Positions 1 through 7,402 are shown, counted from the stretch's first letter. The stretch is DNA of 13,635 nucleotides from Nitrospirota bacterium (GCA_029881175.1 JAOUNC010000023.1:1-13635), one strand, 5' to 3'. A program made the numbers and translations. Notes: a model not told the origin generated them from the letters alone.

Positions 1-1
1 C

Positions 2-880
2 GTTCGAGCCCAGTCGATGGATCGAGAATCCTATGCCATTCAGGAGTCTGGCAGCAGGAGCCGGACTCAACACAACTTGCAACTCGATCAGCGGACGCAG
101 GTTACCACCAACAAAGTCTTAGAGAATGTGAAAATTCTGGACACCTGGTACCAACCCTCTACACGTCATTTTTTCGCATTGGCCGGCTTAGACCGCCAGC
201 AAGCTGAACAGACCATCATGGATCGTTTACGGGATTGGGATCTCACCATTGAAAATATGGTGCAGCAAGGGCGCACGCATCCTCAAAAAATCCAACGGAT
301 CCAAGGCTATAAACAGGCCATTTCTCTTTTGAATGATCGTGAACCGTTGAGCGCCGATTTGCGAGTGATTCGAACAAGTGGGGAAACTCAGCCACCACAG
401 TATCGTATTCCCGATATTCAACGAGAGTTTCATGATTTTGTGGTCAATGAGGTGAATATTGCGGTTTCCATGGAAGGCGAACATGGAGAGGAGATGGAGC
501 GGGCTATCCTGGAGGGTCTCAAGCAAGAAGGATTACTTGGCCGTACCGCCTCCACTTTGAATGAGGGAATGAGTGTGGCCGAAGATGTGTCGATTGTTGG
601 GCGCACCAATTTGTGGACGATTGACTTGCCCGATCCCTTATTCACATACGTGCGATGGTGCGGCGATATTGATATTTATGAACATCCTTCCCATCGATTA
701 GTTGGTGTGATTTCCGAAACAGGCCGTGAAGGCCATATCACCGAGCAGGAAGCCAATGTACGCGCCAATGGTGCCATGCAACAAGTCCTGAGCCGTGAAG
801 TCGCTCGCCTGCTGACCCAGTCGATCTTTCAAGACAACAACGTAGAAGCCAAAAGAAAACCCAAAGCCTGCCCTCAATGA
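2..880 (+). CDS. LPP20-family-like lipoprotein, 5'-truncated by window edge
   Basis: The reading frame is open from the first full codon at position 2 (V-R-A-Q-S before the Met at 17), so the true start, and presumably a signal peptide with lipobox, lie outside the window. Numbering from Met17, residues about 35-62 (VLENVKILDTWYQ..., then FFALAGLDR) match the core pattern of LPP20/FlgP-type lipoproteins: a tryptophan or tyrosine strand followed by 'Y/F-A-L-A-x-L-D-R'. Residues 140-270 form a second module. Its strand-rich part ends in GREGHITEQEA and a helix that resembles the C-terminal part of FlgT/CsgG-like envelope proteins. Family members are outer-membrane or periplasmic, and some support flagella, but nothing here shows a flagellar context. 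The C-terminus is basic (KRKPKACPQ). Family assignment is by pattern memory only. The next gene on this strand is far away, so it probably ends its own transcript. Confidence 0.6.
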   Translation, partial: VRAQSMDRESYAIQESGSRSRTQHNLQLDQRTQVTTNKVLENVKILDTWYQPSTRHFFALAGLDRQQAEQTIMDRLRDWDLTIENMVQQGRTHPQKIQRIQGYKQAISLLNDREPLSADLRVIRTSGETQPPQYRIPDIQREFHDFVVNEVNIAVSMEGEHGEEMERAILEGLKQEGLLGRTASTLNEGMSVAEDVSIVGRTNLWTIDLPDPLFTYVRWCGDIDIYEHPSHRLVGVISETGREGHITEQEANVRANGAMQQVLSREVARLLTQSIFQDNNVEAKRKPKACPQ

Positions 881-982
881 AGAGAAGAAGAGAAGATGCG
901 GTCTGCTAGGCACGGCATGGTCAGTAAATTCAAATAGTTTCACTCGCGTGGTGCCGACAATGCGCCGTCGTAATTTCTCCTT

Positions 983-1076
983 GTCATCCCTGCAAGTATG
1001 TGGCAGGGATCTTTCTTAAAATTAAACGGATCTGGAACATTGAAATTGAATAAGAATGACCGGGAATAATGACGGG
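983..1076. repeat. REP/MITE-like hairpin element (candidate)
   Basis: It opens with GTCATCCCTGC and a perfect 8-bp inverted repeat, ATCCCTGC (986-993) and GCAGGGAT (1003-1010), around a 9-nt loop. It closes with two imperfect copies of AATGACCGGGAAT/AATGACGGGTAAC at about 1055-1080, whose ATGAC is complementary to the GTCAT at the start. A GTCAT-CCC start with a GGGA-ATGAC end is typical of short dispersed intergenic repeats. The genome copy number cannot be seen from one window. Confidence 0.4.
986..1017 (+). terminator. Possible terminator after the lipoprotein gene
   Basis: The 8-bp GC-containing stem (986-993/1003-1010) is followed by CTTTCTT, a weak T-rich tail. It lies about 105 nt beyond the stop codon at 880. 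The poor T tract and the distance make termination uncertain. The same hairpin is more likely part of the repeat element at 983-1076. Confidence 0.3.
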
Positions 1077-1365
1077 TAACATTTCCTGGTAACTAGCCAT
1101 GGGAACGACAATGGTCATGAAAGTTAAATGTCATTTGCACAGCCCAGTCACGCCACAGTTCAACCCCTAACAATCTTCATTCCAGGGCTGCCAGAGATTT
1201 CGGTCAGTTAAGCGAAAAGGCCAATTTGAGGAATGCACCAATCGATAAAAGATGTAAGAACACGGCCCGACGTTCAAGCTCTTGCAAGGGATGATTACGT
1301 TATAAGTCAGTTGACTGGCCCCTTTGCGCGGGAAGTCGAAGCTTGAGCATAAATGAGTGGATGTA

Positions 1366-1397
1366 GGTCCCGCCCTAGTCGAGGCCAAGGCGGAACC
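1366..1397 (-). terminator. Stem-loop downstream of the small exported-protein gene
   Basis: Read on the minus strand, GGTTCCGCC pairs with GGCGGGACC over nine positions including one G-U pair, with a 14-nt loop. It starts 20 nt past the stop at 1417. No T tract follows, so it is not a standard intrinsic terminator. It could be a transcript 3'-end stabiliser or a weak terminator. Confidence 0.35.
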
Positions 1398-1416
1398 ACT
1401 TCACGTGTATTAAGGT

Positions 1417-1941
1417 TTATAGGTCGTTGATGACGATAACAGCAGAAGGAGTAGACTGAACAGTGACGATAGTATTCAGTTCGGTACTTCCACCGACACC
1501 CAAAAAAACGGTCAATACTTCGTTGGCTTCTGCCCCAACGTGTAAGCAATCTGTATCCCTCACCCCGGCGTTGCTCACTTCCTTTTTTACGGTCACAGCA
1601 CCTTTAGTAATAGCAACCCGCACTCTGCTCCCCTCCTCAGCACCTATCAGTTCCCCACACACATGCACAATCATGGGACCGGTGGACGATATTTCATGGG
1701 TGGTGTCGTCATCATCGCGATTTTCATACCCTCGAGAGATCACTTGACTTAAGGGTTCCGGTTGCTGAGCCAGATTGTCAATTTTCGTCTCTAACTGACT
1801 CAACCGATTCAGAATTTTCTCAAATGGCTGACCAGGATTGTTCTCCGGCGGAGTAGCCTGAACCCACGTCACTCCGACTATCGCTAACCACACCGCCAAG
1901 ACTACTCCGACCCACAAAGCTCGAAATGAATGCGCATACAT
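1417..1941 (-). CDS. Exported hypothetical protein with coiled coil and Cys-pair beta domain
   Basis: This 174-residue protein has an N-terminal signal peptide: a long hydrophobic stretch at residues 9-26, with probable cleavage after VQA at residue 29. A short amphipathic segment that could form a coiled coil follows at about 38-60 (ILNRLSQLETKIDNLAQQ), then a run of four Asp at 76-79. The C-terminal part (88-174) is rich in Val, Thr and Gly in alternating patterns, suggesting beta strands. It has exactly two cysteines (C95, C132) that could form a disulfide after export. The start is supported by a strong Shine-Dalgarno GGAGG (1948-1952 on the complement) six bases before ATG. I do not recognise the family. 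It probably acts in the periplasm or outside the cell. It is transcribed alone, convergent with the gene at the left edge. Confidence 0.7.
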   Translation of the reverse strand: MYAHSFRALWVGVVLAVWLAIVGVTWVQATPPENNPGQPFEKILNRLSQLETKIDNLAQQPEPLSQVISRGYENRDDDDTTHEISSTGPMIVHVCGELIGAEEGSRVRVAITKGAVTVKKEVSNAGVRDTDCLHVGAEANEVLTVFLGVGGSTELNTIVTVQSTPSAVIVINDL

Positions 1942-2642
1942 TTAGCACCTCCTCTAGTTGCGTGAGACCAACAATGCTTTTAGCTCGTCCCACTGGTTCG
2001 ATCAATTTGAGAGCAATAGAAAGACTTGAGGGCAATACCTTAAAACCTCTAGAGCAAGCAAAAAGAATGCCGCCTTTGTGAGATATCCACGTAGGTGCTG
2101 AAAATGCACGAGTTCGAGTGAAGGAACGCGGAAGGTTGGGTATATGAATGGGGCATTCTGCGCCAATGAATTTGGCGAGAATGGTCTGAAAGGGGCAGTG
2201 GTGGCGGTGTAGAAGGGGGAAGTGTGGTTGAAGAGATCTTAGCAACAGGCTTAAACCCTGAGTAGTCAGGCTCTTATTCAAAGACCGAAAAGGCGCCTAC
2301 GGTTTTTAGAGTCTACAAAGGTTTTTGCTTAATCGGCCTCATATTCAAAAAAAGAAGTGCACCACGGCATCCTTTTATGAACAGAAGGTGGTGTATGGAA
2401 CAGAGCGACAAGTATTTTGATCACACAGAACGCACCCCCATTTATTGGTGGCGGAAAGAGAGTCTGAGCCTCCGAGAAATGGCCAGACGGTTCCATCCCC
2501 ATTACCCCAGAGATTGGGGGTCGGGCTACTATTAAATTGAGATTGGGGGCAGACCATGAATTCACTTATTCCGTTTTTCATGGGCTCGTTGCGAATAAGA
2601 AAACCCCCTAATTATAACTTTATCTTCATTCGCGAAAATCGC
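1942..2642. other. Long intergenic region with decayed coding traces
   Basis: About 700 bp without a convincing intact gene. It holds the upstream region of the exported-protein gene, the short possible transposase scrap at 2377-2535, and an 11-bp direct repeat GAGATTGGGGG (2510-2520 and 2539-2549). Near 2632-2642 there is a small GCGA-AAA-TCGC hairpin just past the nuclease stop. Short open frames are present on both strands, interrupted by stops, which suggests decayed sequence. Confidence 0.5.
2377..2535 (+). pseudogene. Possible remnant of a transposase N-terminal HTH (IS30-like)
   Basis: A 52-codon frame opens at ATG 2377, with a second in-frame ATG at 2395 preceded by AGAAGGTGG. Its product contains HTERTPIYWWRKESLSLREM followed by ARRF. 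This resembles the start of IS30-type transposases, where a 'L-T-x-x-E-R-x-x-I' helix is followed by the helix-turn-helix 'S-x-R-E-I-A-R-x-L'. The expected continuation (S-T-I-S-R-E) is missing, the frame stops at 2533, and no catalytic DDE region or terminal repeats follow. A competing reading one base later (from about 2480, containing IPITPEIGGRATIKL) is also somewhat protein-like, so the coding frame is uncertain. At best it is a scrap of a dead element. Confidence 0.28.
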
Positions 2643-4148
2643 TTACGGGATTGACAATTGAAGAGGCAGTTTTCGAATTCCATCTAATAAGACTCTTGTT
2701 GCCCGGCAATCATCTTCGTTGTAATCGAGTATGCGTTGTTTGATTTCCTGGTCTCCGCTTTCCACCCACCGATGAAACCATTCGATGGAGGCGGCTCCTG
2801 AGGGATGGGTGTCACGCCAGATAAAGCCCAAATATTTTGCCAGTGTTTTAATGGAGTAATCTCGGGTGGGCCATTCCGTGGCTTTGAGGACGACATCAAA
2901 ATAGAGGTCGATGGCCCGTTCCGGGTTGAAGAGCGCTTCAATGTCTTCTGCCGTACATACATCCTGATATTTGGTTTGAAGCTTCCGATAGAGGGTCCGT
3001 TCATACTTTGAGTAGTAATAAATTTTTGAATCGGCATGTTGATGCAGGTAGGCCATCGCGTGAGCAAAGGCTTCTTGTTCTGCCTCCGCTGTGGGCTGAT
3101 CCGCAAAAAACGCGACAAACTGTTCAGTCGCGTTGTCTTGATGTTGTCGTTCAATGAAGCCATGTAGATAGGTGTGGTCACGAAGGGGATCGACTTCGAT
3201 GTCAAAGAAGATTTCCGATGCATGTTCAGGCAGGCTTATGGCTTCCCGCAAATATGGGCGTCCTTGGTCTCCGGCGGCCACTAATTGGGCTCGGGCATGA
3301 AGCTTTCTGAGGGTTCCGGGCCCTATGCCGGGGATGCCCGTTTTTTTTTCATGCGTGAGAGAGCTGGGATCTGCCGAGGCAAATTCTTGAATGGTGGCAA
3401 AGTGAGCGTTGAGCGCATCGCGTTTGGTGCGGCCAAGTTCGGGTAGCAAGGTGAGGTCGTATGTGCGCTGAAGATCGATTAGGCAGGGTTGATACCAGTG
3501 GCAGAGCTTGCAGATTCCACTGCTGTATGCAGCTTTGGTGAGATGCTGTCGTTCGAGAATCTCTTGGGCACATTGGCGATACGACTGATAGAGTTCCCAC
3601 CACGTTTGTGGGGTTCGACTACTTTGGGGTTGTGCAAAGTCATAGCGCACTTCTTTCCCCTGAATATCCCAAATGAAGCCCCATCGGCCAGCTGACAATT
3701 TCAATCGTTCGAGTATGTCCGTATACAAACCTAACTGGACGGCATAAGATTTTTTCAGTTTGCTGTTGTCGTCGCCTCCTTCTTCCCCTGAGCCGGATTT
3801 AATGTCACCCGCGACATATCCCCTGCCTTCTTGGCGTAAGAGATCGGGTTCTCCTAACAGATTATCAACCGAAAGTCTGCCGCTATAAATGAGCGGGACG
3901 TTTTGTGCCATGGCTTCTCGAGTTCGTGATTCTTTTTTGTCTCCACGGTACCGGGAGAGGTCGAGAAACGGACTCTGCAGGGTGGTCATGACTTCCTTTT
4001 CAAAGAGGGTGCCTTTTTCCCACAGGAGTTGAATGAAGGCATTGGGCTCCGCACGTTGGGCGGGATCGCCAAAGGTGTCGAGGTAGAGTCGATGTTCACA
4101 ACTCGTCAGGTTATAAAGCATGGAGGCGGTGATAGAAAATGGGAGCAT
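2643..4148 (-). CDS. TM0106-family RecB-like nuclease with HhH and RNase H-like exonuclease domains
   Basis: 501 residues from ATG 4148, which is preceded by AGGA eight bases upstream. A TTG nine codons earlier (4175) is the alternative start but lacks a Shine-Dalgarno. The N-terminal half is a Cas4/RecB-type PD-(D/E)xK nuclease: GEPDLL (E100, D102), DIKSG (D115, K117) and Q138. Four cysteines, C17 plus C213-x2-C216-x5-C222, match the iron-sulfur cluster layout of Cas4 and AddB. A helix-hairpin-helix (GIPGIGPGTLRKL, 271-283) leads into an RNase H-fold DEDD-type 3'-5' exonuclease domain: FFDIEVDP (D316, E318), an Asp-bearing middle motif near 414-420, and DYNEDDCRAT near 475-484. This order is that of the TM0106 family of putative nucleases, presumably acting on DNA ends in repair; the exact role is unknown. 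All visible catalytic residues are intact. No CRISPR or helicase gene is adjacent. Confidence 0.88.
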   Translation of the reverse strand: MLPFSITASMLYNLTSCEHRLYLDTFGDPAQRAEPNAFIQLLWEKGTLFEKEVMTTLQSPFLDLSRYRGDKKESRTREAMAQNVPLIYSGRLSVDNLLGEPDLLRQEGRGYVAGDIKSGSGEEGGDDNSKLKKSYAVQLGLYTDILERLKLSAGRWGFIWDIQGKEVRYDFAQPQSSRTPQTWWELYQSYRQCAQEILERQHLTKAAYSSGICKLCHWYQPCLIDLQRTYDLTLLPELGRTKRDALNAHFATIQEFASADPSSLTHEKKTGIPGIGPGTLRKLHARAQLVAAGDQGRPYLREAISLPEHASEIFFDIEVDPLRDHTYLHGFIERQHQDNATEQFVAFFADQPTAEAEQEAFAHAMAYLHQHADSKIYYYSKYERTLYRKLQTKYQDVCTAEDIEALFNPERAIDLYFDVVLKATEWPTRDYSIKTLAKYLGFIWRDTHPSGAASIEWFHRWVESGDQEIKQRILDYNEDDCRATRVLLDGIRKLPLQLSIP

Positions 4149-4341
4149 GTTCAAGTTCCTGGTGGAATGTAGCAAAGTTCTAGGATTAGCAAGAGGGAGG
4201 TGGACTGGTCTTTTCGGGTGGTGGGCGTCCTAAGTCACCTTTTGGTGAAGCCTGGAATGTGATCTAGATGAAAGGTGCCCCTATAGTTTTGGAAGATGTT
4301 CCACCGGACGTTTGTTATGAAAAATGGCCATGTTGTCATCA

Positions 4342-4821
4342 TTATTGGTTGGAAGTAGCGTAACATCCTAAGTCTTCGTGTAGTCCTTCCAGAAGGCTTT
4401 CCCATTCTTCAGTTTTTTTGAGGAGGTGGTCCCTGCCGTTTGTTGTTTCTTCTGGCGAAGTGACCGGAGTATTTTCTAAGAAGTCCTTGGAGTCATCAAG
4501 TTTGAGGTTTCCTTGGTCTAGGTATTGGCAGACACCGGCAGGGGGCGGCGGGGTTCCTCCGGTTCGTTGAAACAGGGCTAGCGCCCGAAAGCCCAGTTCT
4601 TGTGCGCGATAGAGACGTGACGCGGCTTGAAAGATTGTTTTAGCGGGAGCGGTTGGTGTTTCTTGTGTTAAAAGCTCAGCCATCATGGCAGCCTTGCCAA
4701 TGGCTAGGGCTGCCCCCTCGGGGTCGGATTGAGCCGCCAAATCATCGGCTTGTTGTTCGAGCCGGTTCATTTCAGCGTGTTTCCCGATATTTTGTGCGGC
4801 TGACTGGGTGCCAGTGAGCAA
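4342..4821 (-). CDS. Small helical exported protein, apparent frameshift in the signal peptide
   Basis: The uninterrupted frame begins at TTG 4821 and gives 159 residues, but no Shine-Dalgarno precedes it. The same frame upstream of the TTG still encodes a fine hydrophobic core (LTLSLSLIPILILLTGTQSA, with AQN after it), clearly a signal peptide. There is no ATG, GTG or earlier TTG between it and the in-frame stop near 4922. An ATG at 4871 and another at 4910 sit one base out of frame. One extra C in the CCCC run (4864-4867, complement) would join them to this frame. The mature part is Ala-, Leu- and Glu-rich and helical, with a proline run (TPPPPAG) mid-way and two cysteines. I do not recognise the family. 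It follows the HEAT pair on the same strand. Read as a broken or mis-sequenced 5' end, or a gene with a rare start codon (ATT at about 4888). Confidence 0.55.
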   Translation of the reverse strand: MLTGTQSAAQNIGKHAEMNRLEQQADDLAAQSDPEGAALAIGKAAMMAELLTQETPTAPAKTIFQAASRLYRAQELGFRALALFQRTGGTPPPPAGVCQYLDQGNLKLDDSKDFLENTPVTSPEETTNGRDHLLKKTEEWESLLEGLHEDLGCYATSNQ

Positions 4822-4923
4822 GATGAGAATGGGGATGAGGGAGAGACTAAGAGTTAGCTGAAAGGGGACATGACTATTTTTTGTATGAATGAACTTGTCC
4901 CTTTCCCCATTTTTGGTTGGCTA

Positions 4924-4960
4924 CCCTCACCTCGGATTTTTCTGTCTGATGACGTGAGGG
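4924..4960. other. Inverted repeat between the HEAT and small-protein genes
   Basis: CCCTCAC (4924-4930) and GTGAGGG (4954-4960) are perfect 7-bp arms with a 23-bp centre. The repeat lies just after the second HEAT gene and before the start region of the small gene. No T tract follows, so it could be a processing hairpin or an operator. Confidence 0.3.
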
Positions 4961-4980
4961 CGGTGGGTTGTGCGAGTGAA

Positions 4981-4992
4981 AATAGCGCTATT
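4981..4992. other. 12-bp perfect palindrome over the stop codon of the second HEAT gene
   Basis: AATAGCGCTATT is a perfect palindrome that includes the TAG stop (4988-4990, complement). It may be chance, or a short hairpin or protein site at the gene end. Confidence 0.25.
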
Positions 4993-6088
4993 GAATTTGT
5001 CCATCCATATCAACTTGTTTGACGGTCCAATTGGTGGCATCTCGAAGTTCTTCCATTTCTTTGGACGTGTCGTAAATGAGCCAAACCTTTTTCTCCAATT
5101 CCCTAATCGGTGGGATTGATTTTTCATTGCGAAGCTTTCCTAAGCTCCACACCACTTCTGAAAGAACGGGAAAATCAATGTCGCTGGAGGTGTTCATCTG
5201 CTTGAGGCTCTGGATCAGATAATCCAGGAGCGGCGGAGTGATGTTGGGATCACCGGTATGTGACCCAATGTCTCCTAATCCTTTGGCGGCCGCTGCGCGA
5301 ATGGCTGAATCAGTATTGGTCTCAAAGACTTCTGTTAATAAGGGAATAGCCTCGCTGCCTGTTGTTGACAGAGCCACAATGGCAGGTTCTGCTAATTCTT
5401 TATCGTGAATGAATTCTTTCAGGTAAGGAAGGGCGGCATGTGACTGCACTTCAGGGAGCAGTGATAATATTTTCAGTTTTCGTTGAGTGGAAGTGTGGGG
5501 GTCTTCCAGGAGTTGAAAGAGCTGCGTGTCGTGTCCCCATTCGGCAGCGATCATGACGGGGAAGTCAAAGGTTTGCAGTCGCTTTGCCAGTTGTTCAATG
5601 GCATAGGGTCCTGACTTTGGCGCCTGAGCCGCCTGAGCCGCGCTTACGGGATCGGCAAAATCCGTTCGAGCTTCTTTTTGCCAGCCGAAATCACGCCCAT
5701 TGAGCCGGTAGGTAAAAAGACAGGCGGGGCCGGTCCATAAGCGTGCGGGAGCATCTGCATGATCGGCATCGCCACCGGAACGGGTCGTACCAGCCCATTT
5801 TTTTCGTTCTTCACATTTCACCATGAGCATGACATCCGAGGGTTCATCACGAGTCGTGACGATCTTATAGCCTAGGGGGGCCAGTCGCTGTTGGACAATG
5901 TCTTGAATGGGCTGGCCATCGACTTTTCCTCGTTCAGTCAGAGCCAAGACATTGATCCAGACGGTGTGAATGGATTGGAGTTGGGCCTTTTGCTCGGGGG
6001 TGAAATAGGTGCGACGTGCCACACCTTCTGATGCCAATATTCCTAGGAGCACGATGAGGGAAAGGGCCCAGATCACCAAAATCTTCAT
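4988..6088 (-). CDS. Exported HEAT-repeat protein, paralog B
   Basis: 366 residues from ATG 6088, chosen because GGAGG (6095-6099) stands six bases upstream; a 17-codon longer version has no such site. Residues 1-25 form a signal peptide (LVIWALSLIVLLGIL, cleavage after GVA). The N-terminal domain (about 26-180) carries KCEERKKWAGT and GPACLFTYRL with cysteines C92 and C123. The C-terminal half (185-330) is built of helical pairs with HEAT/PBS-lyase character: KLKILSLLPEV..AALPYL, EPAIVALSTTGSEAIPLL, SAIRAAAAKGLGDIG, FPVLSEVVWSLGKLR. HEAT solenoids bind proteins, so a periplasmic scaffold or partner-binding role is likely. Catalysis is not indicated. It is a clear paralog of the gene 34 bp upstream, aligning along nearly its whole length. 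The function is unknown. Confidence 0.8.
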   Translation of the reverse strand: MKILVIWALSLIVLLGILASEGVARRTYFTPEQKAQLQSIHTVWINVLALTERGKVDGQPIQDIVQQRLAPLGYKIVTTRDEPSDVMLMVKCEERKKWAGTTRSGGDADHADAPARLWTGPACLFTYRLNGRDFGWQKEARTDFADPVSAAQAAQAPKSGPYAIEQLAKRLQTFDFPVMIAAEWGHDTQLFQLLEDPHTSTQRKLKILSLLPEVQSHAALPYLKEFIHDKELAEPAIVALSTTGSEAIPLLTEVFETNTDSAIRAAAAKGLGDIGSHTGDPNITPPLLDYLIQSLKQMNTSSDIDFPVLSEVVWSLGKLRNEKSIPPIRELEKKVWLIYDTSKEMEELRDATNWTVKQVDMDGQIQ

Positions 6089-6122
6089 ACTCGACCTCCT
6101 CAGAGTCTTGATAACTAGGTTG

Positions 6123-7250
6123 CTAACTGACATGCCCATCGAGATCTAATTGTTTATACGTCCAACTTGTGGCTTCACGGAGTTCAGCCATTTCCTTGGA
6201 GTTGTCAAAAATTAACCAGACTTTTTCTTGCAGTTGGCCGATGGGTTTGAATGACGAATCCCATCGTAATTTTCCTATGGCCCACACCACTTCGGTCAGG
6301 AGGGGGAAATTAATATCTTCAGACGTTTTGATTTGAGGTAATACGGTGGAGACATACTGGACCAAAGGGGGAATCGTGCGAGGATCACCGGTTTTAGCCG
6401 CCACGTTGCCTAAAGCTTTCGCAGCTTCGGCCCGGATCGCCGATTGTTTGCTGGTTTGAAAAAAATCGATCAAGAGAGGAATTGAATCAATCCCGGCTCC
6501 GGCCAGCGCATTGATGGTCTCTTGTTGAAGGTCGGTTGACTCCAGGAGTTTCGTTAATTTTGGCAAGGCTTCTTCAGCCTGTATGTCACTCAGTACGGAC
6601 AAGATTTTTACTTTTCGTAGTTTTGCGGTTTTGGGATCATCTAATAGCTGGAGTAAGCGATCAACTTGTCCCCATTCGGCAGAGAGTAGAATGGGGAATT
6701 CATACTCCGCGAGACGTTGATTCAGGTGCGTCATGGCATACTGACCGGGATCGGCTTGGTTGGCTTTTTTTGCGGCTTCACCTGCATCAGCAAATGAGGT
6801 GCGAATTTCTTTCTTCCAGTCTAAGTCTTGGTGATCTAATCGATAGGTTAAAAGACAAGCCGGACCTTTCCAGAGCCTATCCGGGGCATCGACCAATTCC
6901 ACATCTCCTCCGGTTGCTGATGTCCCGGCCCACGTTTTACGTTCCTCACATTTAACTTTGAATTCAATATCATGCGGTTGGGCCGCGTCAGTTATCACCG
7001 TATAGTTGAGTTCTTGTAACCGGGCTGCAATGGTTTTAAGGAGAAGCGTGGAATCGGTTGGCCCTTTTTCCGTTAACGCCAGGACCGAGACGAGCACCGA
7101 ATTGGCTTTGGCTAATTGTGATTGTTGTTCAGAAGTGAGATGTATTCTTCTGGCTTCTGTTGCAGAAAAGCTCAGGCAAACGAAGAAAAAACCAAAAACA
7201 AGAATCCAGCTTATCTTTCCACTGTGCGTTTGATAAGGAGAACTTTCCAT
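6123..7250 (-). CDS. Exported HEAT-repeat protein, paralog A
   Basis: 375 residues from ATG 7250, nine bases after GGAGG (7260-7264). The longer GTG-initiated version would place that site inside the gene. Residues 12-30 are a hydrophobic signal segment (SWILVFGFFFVCLSF), with cleavage likely after TEA before RRIHL. The N-terminal domain repeats the marks of its neighbour: LTSEQQSQL, VLALTEKG, KCEERKTWAGT (C101) and GPACLLTYRL (C132). Helical repeats run from about 195 to 330 (KVKILSVLSDI, ETINALAGAGIDSIPLL, SAIRAEAAKALGNVA, FPLLTEVVWAIGKLR), then a shared tail KVWLIFDNSKEMAELREATSW. It is first in a minus-strand gene set, behind a plausible promoter and an inverted repeat. Role unknown; probably a periplasmic binding scaffold. 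Confidence 0.8.
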   Translation of the reverse strand: MESSPYQTHSGKISWILVFGFFFVCLSFSATEARRIHLTSEQQSQLAKANSVLVSVLALTEKGPTDSTLLLKTIAARLQELNYTVITDAAQPHDIEFKVKCEERKTWAGTSATGGDVELVDAPDRLWKGPACLLTYRLDHQDLDWKKEIRTSFADAGEAAKKANQADPGQYAMTHLNQRLAEYEFPILLSAEWGQVDRLLQLLDDPKTAKLRKVKILSVLSDIQAEEALPKLTKLLESTDLQQETINALAGAGIDSIPLLIDFFQTSKQSAIRAEAAKALGNVAAKTGDPRTIPPLVQYVSTVLPQIKTSEDINFPLLTEVVWAIGKLRWDSSFKPIGQLQEKVWLIFDNSKEMAELREATSWTYKQLDLDGHVS

Positions 7251-7295
7251 TGGAATGAACCTCCTAGTGTGGGGAAAAGACCGCCATTCTACCAT

Positions 7296-7318
7296 AGCAA
7301 GAGCGAATCAATCTTGCT
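7296..7318. promoter_or_regulatory. Inverted repeat near the HEAT-gene transcription start
   Basis: AGCAAGA (7296-7302) and TCTTGCT (7312-7318) are perfect 7-bp arms with a 9-bp centre. The repeat lies immediately downstream of the minus-strand -10 box (7320-7325), so it covers the expected transcription start. It could be a repressor operator or a hairpin in the 5' leader. Confidence 0.4.
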
Positions 7319-7319
7319 C

Positions 7320-7349
7320 AATATACCTTTCCAAGAGAGAAGGGATCAA
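7320..7349 (-). promoter_or_regulatory. Sigma-70-type promoter for the HEAT gene pair
   Basis: On the minus strand TTGATC (7344-7349) and TATATT (7320-7325) are separated by 18 bases. Each matches the consensus at four or more positions. Transcription would start near 7313 and leave a leader of about 60 nt before ATG 7250. Confidence 0.5.
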
Positions 7350-7402
7350 CAAGTGAGCATTAAGCCTAAGTCTCTCACGGCCCCCTATTCTCTATACAGT
7401 TC

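Larger units (their letters stand above)
881..1416. other. Gene-free intergenic region
   Basis: This 536-bp gap lies between the convergent ends of the lipoprotein gene and the minus-strand exported-protein gene. Short open frames occur on both strands but none has a Shine-Dalgarno site, a recognisable motif or a protein-like composition. It contains the hairpin element at 983-1076 and a stem-loop at 1366-1397. I see nothing else in it. Confidence 0.6.

Noticed and set aside
1820..2281. Minus-strand 153-codon open frame upstream of the small exported protein
   Set aside because: It overlaps the start and Shine-Dalgarno of the better supported gene at 1417-1941 by over 100 bp, has no ribosome site of its own, and its composition (many His, Pro, Ser, Arg) looks non-coding.
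2643..4148. Cas4-like motifs as evidence of a CRISPR-Cas locus
   Set aside because: The added HhH and RNase H-like domains identify the TM0106 family, and there is no repeat-spacer array or other cas gene in the window.
4235..4248. TCACC-TTTT-GGTGA hairpin between the small helical gene and the nuclease gene
   Set aside because: Only a 5-bp stem, nearly 100 nt past the stop on the minus strand and without a T tract, so not supported as a terminator.
6536..6955. Plus-strand 139-codon frame inside the first HEAT gene
   Set aside because: Antisense shadow of a clearly paralogous coding gene; rich in Arg, His and Leu with no motif.
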